A DNA stretch of 36,642 bases from Mycobacterium gordonae (lineage in GTDB: Bacteria > Actinomycetota > Actinomycetes > Mycobacteriales > Mycobacteriaceae): the NCBI RefSeq assembly GCF_002101675.1, contig NZ_LQOY01000083.1, positions 1 to 36,642 of the forward strand, in the 5' to 3' direction. The notes beneath the pieces were generated by a model. That model had not been told where the DNA came from and did not search any database. It worked only from the letters and a program-made list of their open reading frames with translations. Below are positions 24,804 to 33,182 of the stretch, piece after piece (position 1 is the first letter of the stretch; the number at the start of each line of letters is the position of its first letter). Both the position numbers and the translations under genes were made by a program.

Positions 24804-25919
24804 TCAGCGAAGAATCCTCTCCATAGCCTCCGAGGCGACCTGCATATTGCTGCGATCCAAATGGGTGTAGAGATTAATGGTCGTCTGGATCGATTCGTGA
24901 CCGAGGTGGCGGCTCACTGTCGCCATCGGAACCCCGGCAGCGATGAGCCAGGAGGCGCAAGTGTGCCTGCAGTCATGGATACGCGGGTGCCGCACCGTGG
25001 TCTGCGACGGTACCCGCTGGCTTTCGTCATCGGCACTGGGCCAGACCCGCTCCACGGCAGGCTGCCACACCCTCTCATGGAATCCATTGCCGCGAACTGG
25101 GGCACCCGACTTGTTGGTGAAGACCCAATCCTTGGTCAGGTCTAGCTTGCCTAACGTCGTTTTCGGGACATTGATAGTCCGCACCGACCGCGTGGTTTTG
25201 GGCGGCCCGAGTTCGTACCCACCGAGCGCGTAGGTGCGCTTCCATGCCCGCCTTATGCGCACGGTGCCCTGCTCCATATCGATGTCGGAGGGGCGTAGGG
25301 CCGTCACCTCGCCCCAACGCGCACCCGAGACAACCAGAAACTCGACCAGCGGTTGCCAGTACTTGGTGACAGCATCTCGGAGCTGGCCGAACTCCGCATG
25401 GGACAGACACACGATGTCTCTTGTCTCTGTGCGCGGCATGCGGTGACCAGAGGCAGGATTCGCGTTGAGCTCGCCTGCCTCGACTGCCGAGTTCAGCGCA
25501 GAGGCCAGGAACGCTGCCTTATTCGAGATCGTCTTTCCCGAACTTCCAGCTTGAGCCATGTCCTGGGTCCACTTGGCTACGTCCTCCCGCGTGAGCGCCG
25601 ACAGCGGGATTGGACCGAGAGTTGGCGCTATGTCGTTCTTGAGGTAAGAGCGATAGTCCGCCAGGGTCGATTTTGCCAGGCCGGTGCGGTGATCAATGTG
25701 ATGCTGGACCCACTCCGCGACGGTAGTTTTCGACAGCGCAGGGTCGGAGGACACGGCGGCCAAGGCCTTTGCCGGCCCGATGCGGTCGACAAGTCCCATG
25801 AACTTCTCGGCGGTTTGAAGGTCCTCAAAGCTAGTCGAACTCTGTTTGCCGCCGTAGCGGTAGAGGACAGCGTGATAGGCCGAATTGTCCTTTCGGAACC
25901 TAGTGCGCAACGACGCCAT
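24804..25919 (-). CDS. int: Tyrosine recombinase, integrase of the ssrA-located element
   Basis: 371 residues. The N-terminal arm-binding part is about 1-60, the core-binding SAM-like domain 62-155 (TVAEWVQHHIDHRTG...), the catalytic domain 165-365. The catalytic residues are visible: R201 (SGARWGE), H315-x-x-R318 (RIHDCRH), H338 (SRHLGHE) and nucleophile Y351 (INLYTHL). It integrates and, with an excisionase, excises the element. The ATG is 87 bp from the 3' end of ssrA, the usual position for an integrase that targets that gene. Short tandem repeats between the two are candidate arm sites. It is transcribed away from ssrA and looks intact. Confidence 0.95.
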   Translation of the reverse strand: MASLRTRFRKDNSAYHAVLYRYGGKQSSTSFEDLQTAEKFMGLVDRIGPAKALAAVSSDPALSKTTVAEWVQHHIDHRTGLAKSTLADYRSYLKNDIAPTLGPIPLSALTREDVAKWTQDMAQAGSSGKTISNKAAFLASALNSAVEAGELNANPASGHRMPRTETRDIVCLSHAEFGQLRDAVTKYWQPLVEFLVVSGARWGEVTALRPSDIDMEQGTVRIRRAWKRTYALGGYELGPPKTTRSVRTINVPKTTLGKLDLTKDWVFTNKSGAPVRGNGFHERVWQPAVERVWPSADDESQRVPSQTTVRHPRIHDCRHTCASWLIAAGVPMATVSRHLGHESIQTTINLYTHLDRSNMQVASEAMERILR

Positions 25920-25937
25920 GTCAACGACTGTAGCCCT

Positions 25938-25962
25938 CTTGTTGACGCAATGTTGACGCAGG
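25938..25962. repeat. Tandem TGTTGACGCA repeats, candidate integrase arm sites
   Basis: TGTTGACGCA occurs at 25940-25949 and again at 25951-25960 with 11-bp period, about one helical turn, so both would face the same side. The related TGTCAACG lies inverted at the integrase start codon. Position between int and the attachment site fits arm-type binding. Alternatively they are operators in the int promoter. Confidence 0.5.
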
Positions 25963-25976
25963 AGCGTTTTGGCCGA

Positions 25977-26060
25977 GTCAAATGGGCCCTCAACTGGTCC
26001 TTCTCTGGTGGAGCTGCCGGGAATCGAACCCGGGTCCTACGGCATTCCCTCAAGGCTTCT
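25977..26060. other. Attachment-site junction at the 3' end of ssrA
   Basis: Chromosome-element junction inferred from an integrase pointing away from an intact tmRNA gene. The tRNA-like T arm and acceptor strand (about 26006-26060) are the usual crossover region for ssrA-specific integrases. The element restores the complete 3' end including the encoded CCA. A second copy of this sequence, which would mark the other border, was not found in the window. Confidence 0.6.
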
Positions 26061-26373
26061 CCGTGCGCAGTCCGCTATGTCTCTGCTCGGATCTCCTGGT
26101 CACGCGAACTAGCCAGGATGACGATCCCAGTCGCTGTTGGTGTCCCGATGAGTCCCGCGACCGAACTCATCGGTTGATCCCTCTAGCTGATGCCGGGGTC
26201 CGGGGCGAGGGCGTTCCCGGTCCGACAGACTAGCCGTCGCTTAGGCAGCGAGAGCGTAGTCGCGCTGATGTGAATCGGCGCTTATATGGTTGCAACGACG
26301 CTTACGGTGGTCTCTTGCCTGCACCGGCACGCTTCCCTTGATTCGATGCGCGAAGTCGAAACCGTTCAGCCCC
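26006..26373 (-). ncRNA. ssrA: tmRNA (10Sa RNA)
   Basis: 368 nt. The 5' end is GGGGCTGAACGGTTTCGAC, the universal tmRNA start, and the 3' end is the T-arm GGTTCGATTCCCGGCAGCTCCACCA-type sequence with encoded CCA. The internal tag frame is 26241-26279: it encodes ADSHQRDYALAA and stops with TAA, the mycobacterial proteolysis tag. tmRNA with SmpB frees ribosomes stalled on mRNAs lacking a stop codon and marks the peptide for degradation. smpB lies 2.1 kb upstream on the same strand. The gene is uninterrupted although an element is inserted at its 3' end. Confidence 0.97.
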
Positions 26374-26397
26374 TTGTCTTTGTTGCTTCGAGCATCT

Positions 26398-26451
26398 CTG
26401 CCGGCTTCCCGGCAGGACAACTTATGGTACGCCTCTATCAACCAGCGGCAA
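26398..26451 (-). promoter_or_regulatory. Probable ssrA promoter and leader hairpin
   Basis: On the minus strand TTGCCG (26446-26451) and TACCAT (26424-26429) are 16 bp apart, a plausible sigma70-type pair upstream of the tmRNA. Between this and the mature 5' end sits a 7-bp stem CTGCCGG/CCGGCAG with a 4-nt loop (26398-26415), which would lie in the precursor leader removed during 5' processing. The promoter assignment is by pattern only. Confidence 0.35.
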
Positions 26452-26481
26452 CGCATTTATCTTCCCGCGGGCTCGGACGAC

Positions 26482-26515
26482 CAAGTCCCCCCGGTTAGCG
26501 GACCGGGGGGACTTG
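26482..26515 (-). terminator. Strong stem-loop terminator upstream of ssrA
   Basis: CAAGTCCCCCCGGT and ACCGGGGGGACTTG are perfect 14-bp arms around a 6-nt loop. The stem begins 15 bp after the stop of the minus-strand gene 26530-27492 and so separates that gene from ssrA, which is on the same strand. A T run is lacking, as is usual for mycobacterial terminators. Confidence 0.85.
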
Positions 26516-26529
26516 ATCGACACATCCTG

Positions 26530-27492
26530 CTAGCTGATGCCGACGGCTTCCTTCGCGATGGCGGCGACTCGGGTCTGCGCAGCCGAGACGATGCGTGCGC
26601 GGTCCTTGTGCGCCTCCTCGTAGGCGATCATGACGCGGACGTCCCGCGGTGAGGTCAGATCCTTGATCGCCGCGACGGCGTCGTTGACGTTCAAGTCGTC
26701 GTAGTTCTTGATCGGCAACTCTTTGGCGTCCAGGACACCCACGGTCTCGCGACCCTGGTGCAGCGCGTCGGCGGCACCGTCGGCGCCCTCGCTGCGGGTG
26801 ACTCGCTCGGCTGCCCGCAACGCGGCATTCTGCGAGGCAGAGAGCGCCTTGGCCGCGATCTCGCTGGCGTTTCCACCACGCTCCACCAGCTCCCGGAACG
26901 CGGGACCGGCGCTGCGCAGCGTCTCGACCGCCCGGTCGATACCGCGCGCCGACCAGGTGACCGGCAGGTTGACCAGCTTCACCGCGGTGCCGGCGGCTGC
27001 CTGCACCGGGGTGCGACGCAGCGCGGCCGGGCCGCCGAGGGCGTCTTCGGCAAGCACCGTGGTCAGCCACTCCACCGTCGCAGTGTGCGCGGTGATCAGG
27101 CGGTCGGCCAGGCTCTCGACGTCCTTGTTCTTGGCGGCGATCGCCAGCGCCTTGGTGTAGCGCGCACGGTCGAGCAGCTGGTCCTCAAGCGCGAGGTCAC
27201 CCAGCAGCGCCTCGTCGAACGGCTCGGCCTGCTCGGTCAGCGCCTTGACGGCCGCGGCCGCGCGACCCAGGAACGGGCCGATCACGTCGGGGTAGCCGCC
27301 GAGGTCCCGGATCGACGCCTGGATGGCCTCGGCTCGCTCGCGGCCGTTCTCAGCGTTCTGGGTCAGCTCGCGGCGTACCGCCTCGGTGCGAGCCTGAATC
27401 ACCCGGGTTTCGGCGATTTGGATTTCGGTGTTGGTCAGATCGAGCAGAGTGCGAAGCTGCGCGAGCAGTCTGGTCGTATCTGGTGCAGTCAT
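26530..27492 (-). CDS. Conserved helical mycobacterial protein, function unknown
   Basis: 320 residues. ATG 27492 is preceded by GGGAGGTC, a strong ribosome-binding site. Almost wholly alpha-helical. Residues 1-130 look like a ferritin-like helical bundle with many acidic residues (RTLLDLTNTEIQIAETR; EPFDEALLGDLALEDQLL), but metal ligands cannot be assigned with certainty. The middle (160-240) is Ala-rich and helical. The last 55 residues have ELPIKNYDDLNVNDAVAAI followed by VRVMIAYEEAHKDRARIV, a small module seen at the end of various actinobacterial helical proteins. No signal peptide. Single gene ended by a strong hairpin. It belongs to the core chromosome rather than the element. Confidence 0.75.
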   Translation of the reverse strand: MTAPDTTRLLAQLRTLLDLTNTEIQIAETRVIQARTEAVRRELTQNAENGRERAEAIQASIRDLGGYPDVIGPFLGRAAAAVKALTEQAEPFDEALLGDLALEDQLLDRARYTKALAIAAKNKDVESLADRLITAHTATVEWLTTVLAEDALGGPAALRRTPVQAAAGTAVKLVNLPVTWSARGIDRAVETLRSAGPAFRELVERGGNASEIAAKALSASQNAALRAAERVTRSEGADGAADALHQGRETVGVLDAKELPIKNYDDLNVNDAVAAIKDLTSPRDVRVMIAYEEAHKDRARIVSAAQTRVAAIAKEAVGIS

Positions 27493-27628
27493 TATTTGTA
27501 GACCTCCCTGAGTCTTACGGATTGGGTGGCGCGAAGGCGCCCGTAACTGTCGGCTACCCATATGGGCTGCCGAGTCAACATCCAGGCCTCAGGTGTGATG
27601 CATGTCGCTTCTGTGACGAAAAGCGCTC

Positions 27629-28474
27629 TCAAATAACGAAGTTGATCCGCTCGATGATACGGGCGGCCAGTTCCTGGTCGCCGCTGAGTGCCACCTCTTG
27701 GCTGCGTGCGGGGCATAACGGGCGCCCACCGGCAAGCCGGGTGAATTGCAGCGCGTCGACGCGAATCACGGCCGTCGCCTCCGCGCCGCCGAAGTCGTCG
27801 ACCAGCTGCGCCCGGCCGTCGACGCTGACCCGCACCTGTCGCGAATGCGGCCCGGTCAGGTCGAACAGCACCCGCGAACCTTCGGGCGCCTTCGCCAGTT
27901 TGCCCACCACGAATCCCATCGAGGTCTCGACCTCGTCGAGCGACAACCGCAGCGCCGGTCCGAGTAGTTCCTCTTCGGACGACGGTCGCTGCAGGCCGAT
28001 CCGGATGTCCTGTTCGTGCATCCAGCAGTCGAACACCCGAATCCGCATGAACCGTCCGTAGCTGTCCGGCCCGGCCGGAGTGAACGAGACCGCGTTCCAC
28101 TGCTCGTCGGGCATGGCCTCGAGGACCTTGCGACGCGCACCGGTGACCTCACGAAACTTCGCCAGCACCTGCGCACCCGGTTCCCCGCTGAGATGGCGCA
28201 CCCAGCACTCGTTCATCACCCCGATGTCGTTGCGCACGTGGTCGAGCGCCTTGACGTCGATGTCGGGTTCGGGCGGGCTGACGCCCTGCAGGAACGACTC
28301 CGTGCCGACGATGTGCGACACCACCGCCTTGACGTCCCAGCCCGCCAGAGCGCTCGGCGTCTGCCAATCCGCCTCCGACAGCCCGTCCAGCAACGCGTCG
28401 AGGTCGTCCCAGACGGCGAACAGCCCCGCCAGCACCTCGGACTTGTCGAGCAGTGTCACTGGACGGTCGGCCAT
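27629..28474 (-). CDS. DinB-like / maleylpyruvate isomerase-family protein (TIGR03083 type)
   Basis: 281 residues, similar in length and position to M. tuberculosis Rv3099c. The N-terminal domain is a four-helix DinB-like fold: ALLDGLSEADWQTPSALAGWDVKAVVSHIVG supplies the first metal-binding His, and FDCWMHEQDIR the H-x-x-D pair of the third. These match mycothiol-dependent maleylpyruvate isomerase-type enzymes. The C-terminal 80 residues are an SCP2-like/MDMPI C-terminal domain (VRVSVDGRAQLVDDFGG). Substrate unknown, possibly mycothiol-dependent transferase chemistry. Upstream of it lies smpB, 19 bp away on the same strand. Confidence 0.85.
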   Translation of the reverse strand: MADRPVTLLDKSEVLAGLFAVWDDLDALLDGLSEADWQTPSALAGWDVKAVVSHIVGTESFLQGVSPPEPDIDVKALDHVRNDIGVMNECWVRHLSGEPGAQVLAKFREVTGARRKVLEAMPDEQWNAVSFTPAGPDSYGRFMRIRVFDCWMHEQDIRIGLQRPSSEEELLGPALRLSLDEVETSMGFVVGKLAKAPEGSRVLFDLTGPHSRQVRVSVDGRAQLVDDFGGAEATAVIRVDALQFTRLAGGRPLCPARSQEVALSGDQELAARIIERINFVI

Positions 28475-28493
28475 GGGGGGATATTAGCGGTCC

Positions 28494-28982
28494 TCAGCCC
28501 ATTCCCTTGGCCCGGCGGCCGAGTTCCCGGATCACCTCGCGCTGGGCGTCGCGCTTGGCCAGATCCTGACGTTTGTCATGGGCATGCTTACCGCGGCCCA
28601 GCGCCAGTTCGACCTTGACCTTGCCTTCGAAGAAATACATCGACAGCGGCACCAACGCGTAATTGCCCTCGCGAATCTTGCCGATCAGGGTGTCGATCTG
28701 GCGCCGGTGCAAGAGCAGCTTGCGGTTGCGCCTCGGCTCGTGGTTGGTCCAGCTGCCGTGCCGGTATTCCGGGATGTGCACGTTGCGCAACCAGATCTCG
28801 CCGTCATCGACGGTGGCGAACGCGTCGACCAGCGACGCGTGCCCATCGCGCAGGCTCTTAACCTCGGTACCTTGCAGCGCGATGCCGGCCTCGAACACCT
28901 CGATGATCGAGTAGTTGTGCCGGGCCTTGCGGTTGCTGGCGATGATCTGTCTGCCGTCGCTCCGGCGCGCCTTGGTGGCCAC
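28494..28982 (-). CDS. smpB: SsrA-binding protein
   Basis: 162 residues from GTG 28982. Family landmarks in order: [23 protein letters not shown] (strand 1 and tmRNA-binding surface), [33 protein letters not shown], and the basic tail [21 protein letters not shown] that enters the decoding centre. SmpB binds the tRNA-like domain of tmRNA and delivers it to stalled ribosomes. It lies 2 bp behind ftsX in the ftsE-ftsX-smpB operon and 2.1 kb upstream of ssrA. Confidence 0.98.
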   Translation of the reverse strand: MATKARRSDGRQIIASNRKARHNYSIIEVFEAGIALQGTEVKSLRDGHASLVDAFATVDDGEIWLRNVHIPEYRHGSWTNHEPRRNRKLLLHRRQIDTLIGKIREGNYALVPLSMYFFEGKVKVELALGRGKHAHDKRQDLAKRDAQREVIRELGRRAKGMG

Positions 28983-28984
28983 CG

Positions 28985-29878
28985 CTACCGCCGTATGTAC
29001 AGACGCAATGTCCCGTACGCCGTCAACCCGGACATGGCGACACCGAGCAGCAACAGGATGGGCGAGATGTAGACGATGTCGGCATAGTCGACCTTGGCGA
29101 TCAGATGGGCTTGATAGAACTGGCTGAGCGCCCCCTCCAGGAAAAGCGCGCGCACCAGAATCAACCCCACGATCGCGATCGCGACACCGATCGTCGCGGC
29201 CAACACCGCCTCCACCAGGAACGGCAACTGCGTATACCAGCGACTGGCCCCGACCAGCCGCATGATGCCGATCTCGGTGCGACGTGTGTACGCGGCGACC
29301 TGCACCATGTTGGCGATCAGCAGAACCGCGCCGATGGCCTGAACCAGCGCCACCGCGAACGCGGCGTTACTGAGCCCGTCCAGCACCGCGAACAATCGGT
29401 CGATCAGTTGTTTCTCGTTGAGGATGCCGCGGACACCGGGCTGACCCTCCATCGCGGCGGCGAATTCGGCGTGCTGGTCGGGGTTGCTCAGCTTGACGAT
29501 GAACGACGCCGGGAAAGAGTCCTTGCCGGCGACGTCCTTGAACTCCGGGAACTTCTTGATCGCGTCGGCGTAAGCGTCCTGCTGGTTGATGAACCGCACC
29601 GACTTGACGTCTTGGCGGCCCTCGATCTTGTTCCGCAAAGCCTTGCAGACATCGCCGTTGCAGGTCGGGTCGTTGGCCGAGACATCTTCGGTGAGATACA
29701 CCTGCGTCTCGACGCGGTCGAGGTAGATCGCGCGGGAGTTGTCGGCCAACCGCACCACCAGCAGACCACCACCGAACAAGCCGATGGAGATCGCGGTGGT
29801 CAGGATCATCGCGATCGTCATGGTGACGTTGCGACGAAGGCCGGTGACGACCTCGTTGAGGAGGAATCCGACGCGCAC
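28985..29878 (-). CDS. ftsX: Cell division protein FtsX
   Basis: 297 residues, GTG start overlapping the ftsE stop by 1 bp. Four membrane segments: one at residues 20-42 ([19 protein letters not shown]), then an extracellular domain with a Cys pair (CNGDVCKAL) at about 45-165, then three segments near 172-195, 220-245 and 265-290. This is the FtsX topology. FtsEX activates peptidoglycan hydrolases at the division site. In mycobacteria the extracellular loop contacts RipC. Confidence 0.97.
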   Translation of the reverse strand: MRVGFLLNEVVTGLRRNVTMTIAMILTTAISIGLFGGGLLVVRLADNSRAIYLDRVETQVYLTEDVSANDPTCNGDVCKALRNKIEGRQDVKSVRFINQQDAYADAIKKFPEFKDVAGKDSFPASFIVKLSNPDQHAEFAAAMEGQPGVRGILNEKQLIDRLFAVLDGLSNAAFAVALVQAIGAVLLIANMVQVAAYTRRTEIGIMRLVGASRWYTQLPFLVEAVLAATIGVAIAIVGLILVRALFLEGALSQFYQAHLIAKVDYADIVYISPILLLLGVAMSGLTAYGTLRLYIRR

Positions 29879-30567
29879 TAGCGATCCATCCCGTAGACGC
29901 CGCGCTGTTCGTCGCGGACCAGTCTGCCCAGCGACAGCTCGACCACGCGTTGGCGCATCGCGTCCACGATGTGATGGTCGTGGGTGGCCATCAATACCGT
30001 CGTCCCGGTGCGGTTGATCCGCTCCAACAAATCCATGATGTCCTTACTGGTGTCTGGGTCGAGGTTGCCGGTGGGCTCGTCGGCCAGTAGTACCAGCGGC
30101 CGGTTGACGTAAGCGCGAGCGATGGCGACCCGCTGCTGCTCGCCGCCGGAGAGTTCGTGCGGCAACCGGTTGGCCTTGCCCGACAGGCCGACGGTCTCGA
30201 GCACTTCGGGTACCACCCGGTTGATGGCGTCGGCGCGGCGGCCGATCACCTCGAGCGCGAAGGCGACGTTGTCGTACACGGTCTTCTGCTGCAGCAACCG
30301 GAAGTCCTGGAAGACGCAGCCCATCACCTGCCGCAGCTTGGGCACGTTGCGTCCGCGCAGTTTGTTGACGTGGAACTTCGACACCCGGATGTCGCCGGTG
30401 GTCGGAGTCTCGGCCGCCAGCAGCAGCCGCATAAACGTCGACTTGCCGGACCCCGACGGACCGATGAGGAAAACGAACTCACCCTTGTCGATCTTGACGT
30501 TGATGTCGTCCAAGGCGGGACGTGCCGACGATTTGTACTGCTTGGTGACATGTTCCAGGGTGATCAT
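29878..30567 (-). CDS. ftsE: Cell division ATP-binding protein FtsE
   Basis: 229 residues. ATG 30567 begins [14 protein letters not shown]. The longer open frame upstream is not family sequence. Walker A is [10 protein letters not shown]-loop [11 protein letters not shown] signature LSGGEQQR, Walker [12 protein letters not shown] and H-loop ATHDH. FtsE drives the FtsX transmembrane partner, and its gene overlaps ftsX by 1 bp. Confidence 0.98.
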   Translation of the reverse strand: MITLEHVTKQYKSSARPALDDINVKIDKGEFVFLIGPSGSGKSTFMRLLLAAETPTTGDIRVSKFHVNKLRGRNVPKLRQVMGCVFQDFRLLQQKTVYDNVAFALEVIGRRADAINRVVPEVLETVGLSGKANRLPHELSGGEQQRVAIARAYVNRPLVLLADEPTGNLDPDTSKDIMDLLERINRTGTTVLMATHDHHIVDAMRQRVVELSLGRLVRDEQRGVYGMDR

Positions 30568-30611
30568 CACGGCACGCCAGTGTAGCCGGGTGCTTCGCGG
30601 GGGCGCGAAAC

Positions 30612-31052
30612 TCAGCGCGACGGAGGGGTCGGACCGGGTTCCGGCTGTGGGGTGGCAGGGGTCGTCGTCGCGGGGCAGAACGGCGGTGGCAGCAGGCACG
30701 GCAACCCTGGTGTCGTCGTTGTCGTGGTCGTGGTGGTCGGCGGCGGCGGTGTGGTCGTCGTCGGCGTCGGCGTGGGGGTCGTGGTGACCGGTTGCTCCCG
30801 CACCCGCGTCCGGGGCACCCACGTGTAGCCCGGGTCGGGCACGAAGCCGGGCGGTACCACCTGCCCGGGCGGCGGCGTGTTGCTGCGTGGCGGCTCGGGC
30901 TGCGGGCGGTAGGTCGCGTAGGTCCACCACAGCGCGAAGAACGCCACAACCAGCACGACAGTCGAGGTGCGGACCCGGCCGCCGAACAGGTGGCTGGGCG
31001 TGCGCTGCCTGTCGCGGAGCTTTTGCAGCAGAGTCGATCCAACTTTTTTCAT
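30612..31052 (-). CDS. Thr/Pro-rich single-pass membrane protein (Rv3103c position)
   Basis: 146 residues. A short basic cytoplasmic N-terminus ([17 protein letters not shown]) is followed by one membrane segment at about 29-46 ([15 protein letters not shown]). The rest is a Pro/Thr-rich tail, including an unbroken run of nine Thr, with one Cys-flanked [11 protein letters not shown] piece near the end. The tail is probably extracellular and extended, perhaps spanning the wall or O-mannosylated. It overlaps the end of the channel gene by ATGA and precedes ftsE by 44 bp. Position matches M. tuberculosis Rv3103c. Function unknown. Confidence 0.85.
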   Translation of the reverse strand: MKKVGSTLLQKLRDRQRTPSHLFGGRVRTSTVVLVVAFFALWWTYATYRPQPEPPRSNTPPPGQVVPPGFVPDPGYTWVPRTRVREQPVTTTPTPTPTTTTPPPPTTTTTTTTTPGLPCLLPPPFCPATTTPATPQPEPGPTPPSR

Positions 31053-32035
31053 CGCTGCGCCACCGAGCCTTTGTCGGCGTCGGTCACCTCGCTGCCGGCG
31101 GGTATACCGGCGTCGTCGACCACCCCGACCGTCGCGTCAGCCGCTGTGACGATGCCGGCCTTGGCCAGCGCCCGGATGACCAGGACCCGCAACAGCCGGC
31201 CGGCCTCGAACTGCTTGCCGGGCAGGGTGCGCGCCACCAGGCGCAAAGTGACGGTGTCGACTTCGATGCTCTCCACGCCCATCACCGTCGGCGAATCCAG
31301 CAGCAGCTCTCCCAGCAGCGGGTTGTCGCGTGCGTTTTCACATTCCTGGTGCAAGACCTCGTTGACCCGGTTGAGGTCGGCGGTCGTCGACACCGGAATG
31401 TCCACCACGGCGCGCGCCCAGTCCTTGGACAGGTTGACCGATTTGACGATCTGGCCGTTGGGGACGGTGAAGACCTCGCCATCGGCCGACCGCAGCCTGG
31501 TGACCCGCAGTGTCACGTTCTCCACGGTGCCTACCGCGTCGGTCGTCGAACCCAAAATCGTCAGCTTTACCAGGTCACCGAAGCCGTACTGCCGCTCGAC
31601 GATGATGAAGAACCCCGACAGCAAATCTTTGACCAGCTGCTGGGCACCGAAACCCAGGGCCGCACCCACGACGGTGGCAGGGGCGACCAGCCCGCCGACC
31701 GAGAACTGCAGCACGTCGGCGATCTGCATCATCACCATGATCGCGATGATCACGATCGACACCCAGCGGATCACCGAGGCCACGGCTTGACGGTGTTTGG
31801 TCGCCTCCGAGCGCACCAGGGCGTCGCTCTCGGCGAAGCCCAGGTCGAGTTGGCGGGTGATCCGTTGGGCTACCCAGCTGACGAAGCGGGCAGCCAGCAC
31901 CGCCGCGATGATGAGCATGGCGACGCGCAATCCCCTGGTGATGATCCACTCACCGAGGGGGCCACGCCAGAAGTCGTGCCATCGCTGGGCCGCGGAGGCG
32001 ATGTTCATGTTGAACGCGGTGTTATTAGTTGTCAT
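31049..32035 (-). CDS. MscS-family mechanosensitive channel
   Basis: 328 residues. The N-terminal membrane segments are at about 28-50 ([21 protein letters not shown]) and 83-105 ([18 protein letters not shown]). The pore helix follows: [29 protein letters not shown], the characteristic TM3 with G/A packing and the LVKDLLSG break. The beta domain has FGDLVKLTI and [18 protein letters not shown], as in MscS. Small-conductance channels release solutes on osmotic downshock. Overlaps prfB by 11 bp and the next gene by 4 bp. Corresponds to Rv3104c. Confidence 0.93.
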   Translation of the reverse strand: MTTNNTAFNMNIASAAQRWHDFWRGPLGEWIITRGLRVAMLIIAAVLAARFVSWVAQRITRQLDLGFAESDALVRSEATKHRQAVASVIRWVSIVIIAIMVMMQIADVLQFSVGGLVAPATVVGAALGFGAQQLVKDLLSGFFIIVERQYGFGDLVKLTILGSTTDAVGTVENVTLRVTRLRSADGEVFTVPNGQIVKSVNLSKDWARAVVDIPVSTTADLNRVNEVLHQECENARDNPLLGELLLDSPTVMGVESIEVDTVTLRLVARTLPGKQFEAGRLLRVLVIRALAKAGIVTAADATVGVVDDAGIPAGSEVTDADKGSVAQR

Positions 32036-33140
32036 CTTTTCTGTTGCGCCACCGGATCCCGGCTTCCAGGAATCCGTCGATGTCTCCGTCCAGGACGGCC
32101 GCCGGATTACCCACCTCGTACTCGGTGCGCAGATCCTTGACCATCTGGTAGGGGTGCAGCACGTATGACCGCATCTGGTTTCCCCAGGAGCTGCCGCCGT
32201 CGCCTTTCAGGGCATCCAGCTCCGCGCGTTCTTCGGAACGCTTGCGCTCCAACAACTTTGCCTGAAGCACTCGTAACGCTGAAACTTTGTTCTGCAGTTG
32301 CGACTTTTCGTTCTGGCAAGTCACGACAATACCCGTTGGAATGTGGGTTAAACGAACCGCCGAGTCGGTGGTGTTGACCGATTGGCCACCGGGACCGCTG
32401 GACCGGTAGACGTCGACGCGCAGGTCGCCTTCCGGGATTTCGATGTGGTCGGTGGTCTCCACCACGGGCAGCACCTCGACCTCCGCGAAGGACGTCTGAC
32501 GTCGACTTTGGTTGTCGAAAGGGCTGATTCGCACCAGCCGGTGGGTGCCCTGTTCCACCGACAGGGTTCCGTAGGCGAACGGGGCGTGTACGGCGAAGGT
32601 CGCGCTCTTGATGCCGGCCTCTTCGGCGTAGGACGTGTCGAACACCTCGACGCCGTACTTATGCTGCTCTGCCCAGCGGATATACATCCGCATCAGCATC
32701 TCGGCCCAGTCGGCGGCGTCCACCCCACCTGCGCCGGAGCGGATTGTGACCAACGCCTCACGTTCGTCGTACTCGCCGGACAGCAACGTACGCACCTCGG
32801 TGGCCTCGATGTCGGCACGTAACGCTTTCAGTTCCGCGTCGGCCTCGGCCAGCGCGGCGTCGGCCGCCGGGCCCTCTTCCTCAGCGGCCAGTTCGTAGAG
32901 CACGGGCAGATCGTCAAGCCGACTGCGTAGCTCTTCGACCCGGCGCAATTCGCCCTGGGTGTGCGAGAGTTCGCTGGTCACCTTCTGCGCGCGGGCCTGG
33001 TCATCCCAGAGGTTGGGATCGGAGGCCTCCTGCTCGAGTTTCTCGATGCGAGTGCGCAGACCTTCGACGTCAAGCACCCTCTCCACCGTGGTCAGGGTGG
33101 AGTCAAGTGCGGCGATATCTGCTTGACGGTCAGGTTCCAC
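32025..33140 (-). CDS. prfB: Peptide chain release factor 2
   Basis: 371 residues from GTG 33140 ([23 protein letters not shown]), the start that matches the M. tuberculosis protein. The frame is open 8 codons further. It carries the SPF anticodon-like tripeptide ([15 protein letters not shown]), which reads UGA, and the peptidyl-hydrolysis motif GGQ ([20 protein letters not shown]). RF2 ends translation at UGA and UAA. The frame is continuous, so the autoregulatory +1 frameshift known from E. coli prfB is absent. No Shine-Dalgarno is obvious, so the mRNA may be leaderless. It overlaps the MscS gene by 11 bp. Confidence 0.98.
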   Translation of the reverse strand: MEPDRQADIAALDSTLTTVERVLDVEGLRTRIEKLEQEASDPNLWDDQARAQKVTSELSHTQGELRRVEELRSRLDDLPVLYELAAEEEGPAADAALAEADAELKALRADIEATEVRTLLSGEYDEREALVTIRSGAGGVDAADWAEMLMRMYIRWAEQHKYGVEVFDTSYAEEAGIKSATFAVHAPFAYGTLSVEQGTHRLVRISPFDNQSRRQTSFAEVEVLPVVETTDHIEIPEGDLRVDVYRSSGPGGQSVNTTDSAVRLTHIPTGIVVTCQNEKSQLQNKVSALRVLQAKLLERKRSEERAELDALKGDGGSSWGNQMRSYVLHPYQMVKDLRTEYEVGNPAAVLDGDIDGFLEAGIRWRNRKDDN

Positions 33141-33182
33141 AGGCGACAACGTTACCGGCACCACCGTCTAGCATCCTTCTAC

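Noticed and set aside
30700..30790. GTC/GTG-rich microsatellite considered as a CRISPR or regulatory repeat.
   Set aside because: It is the coding sequence of the Thr-rich tail and has no spacers.
32025..33140. Programmed frameshift in prfB.
   Set aside because: The reading frame is continuous from start to stop with no in-frame UGA near codon 25.
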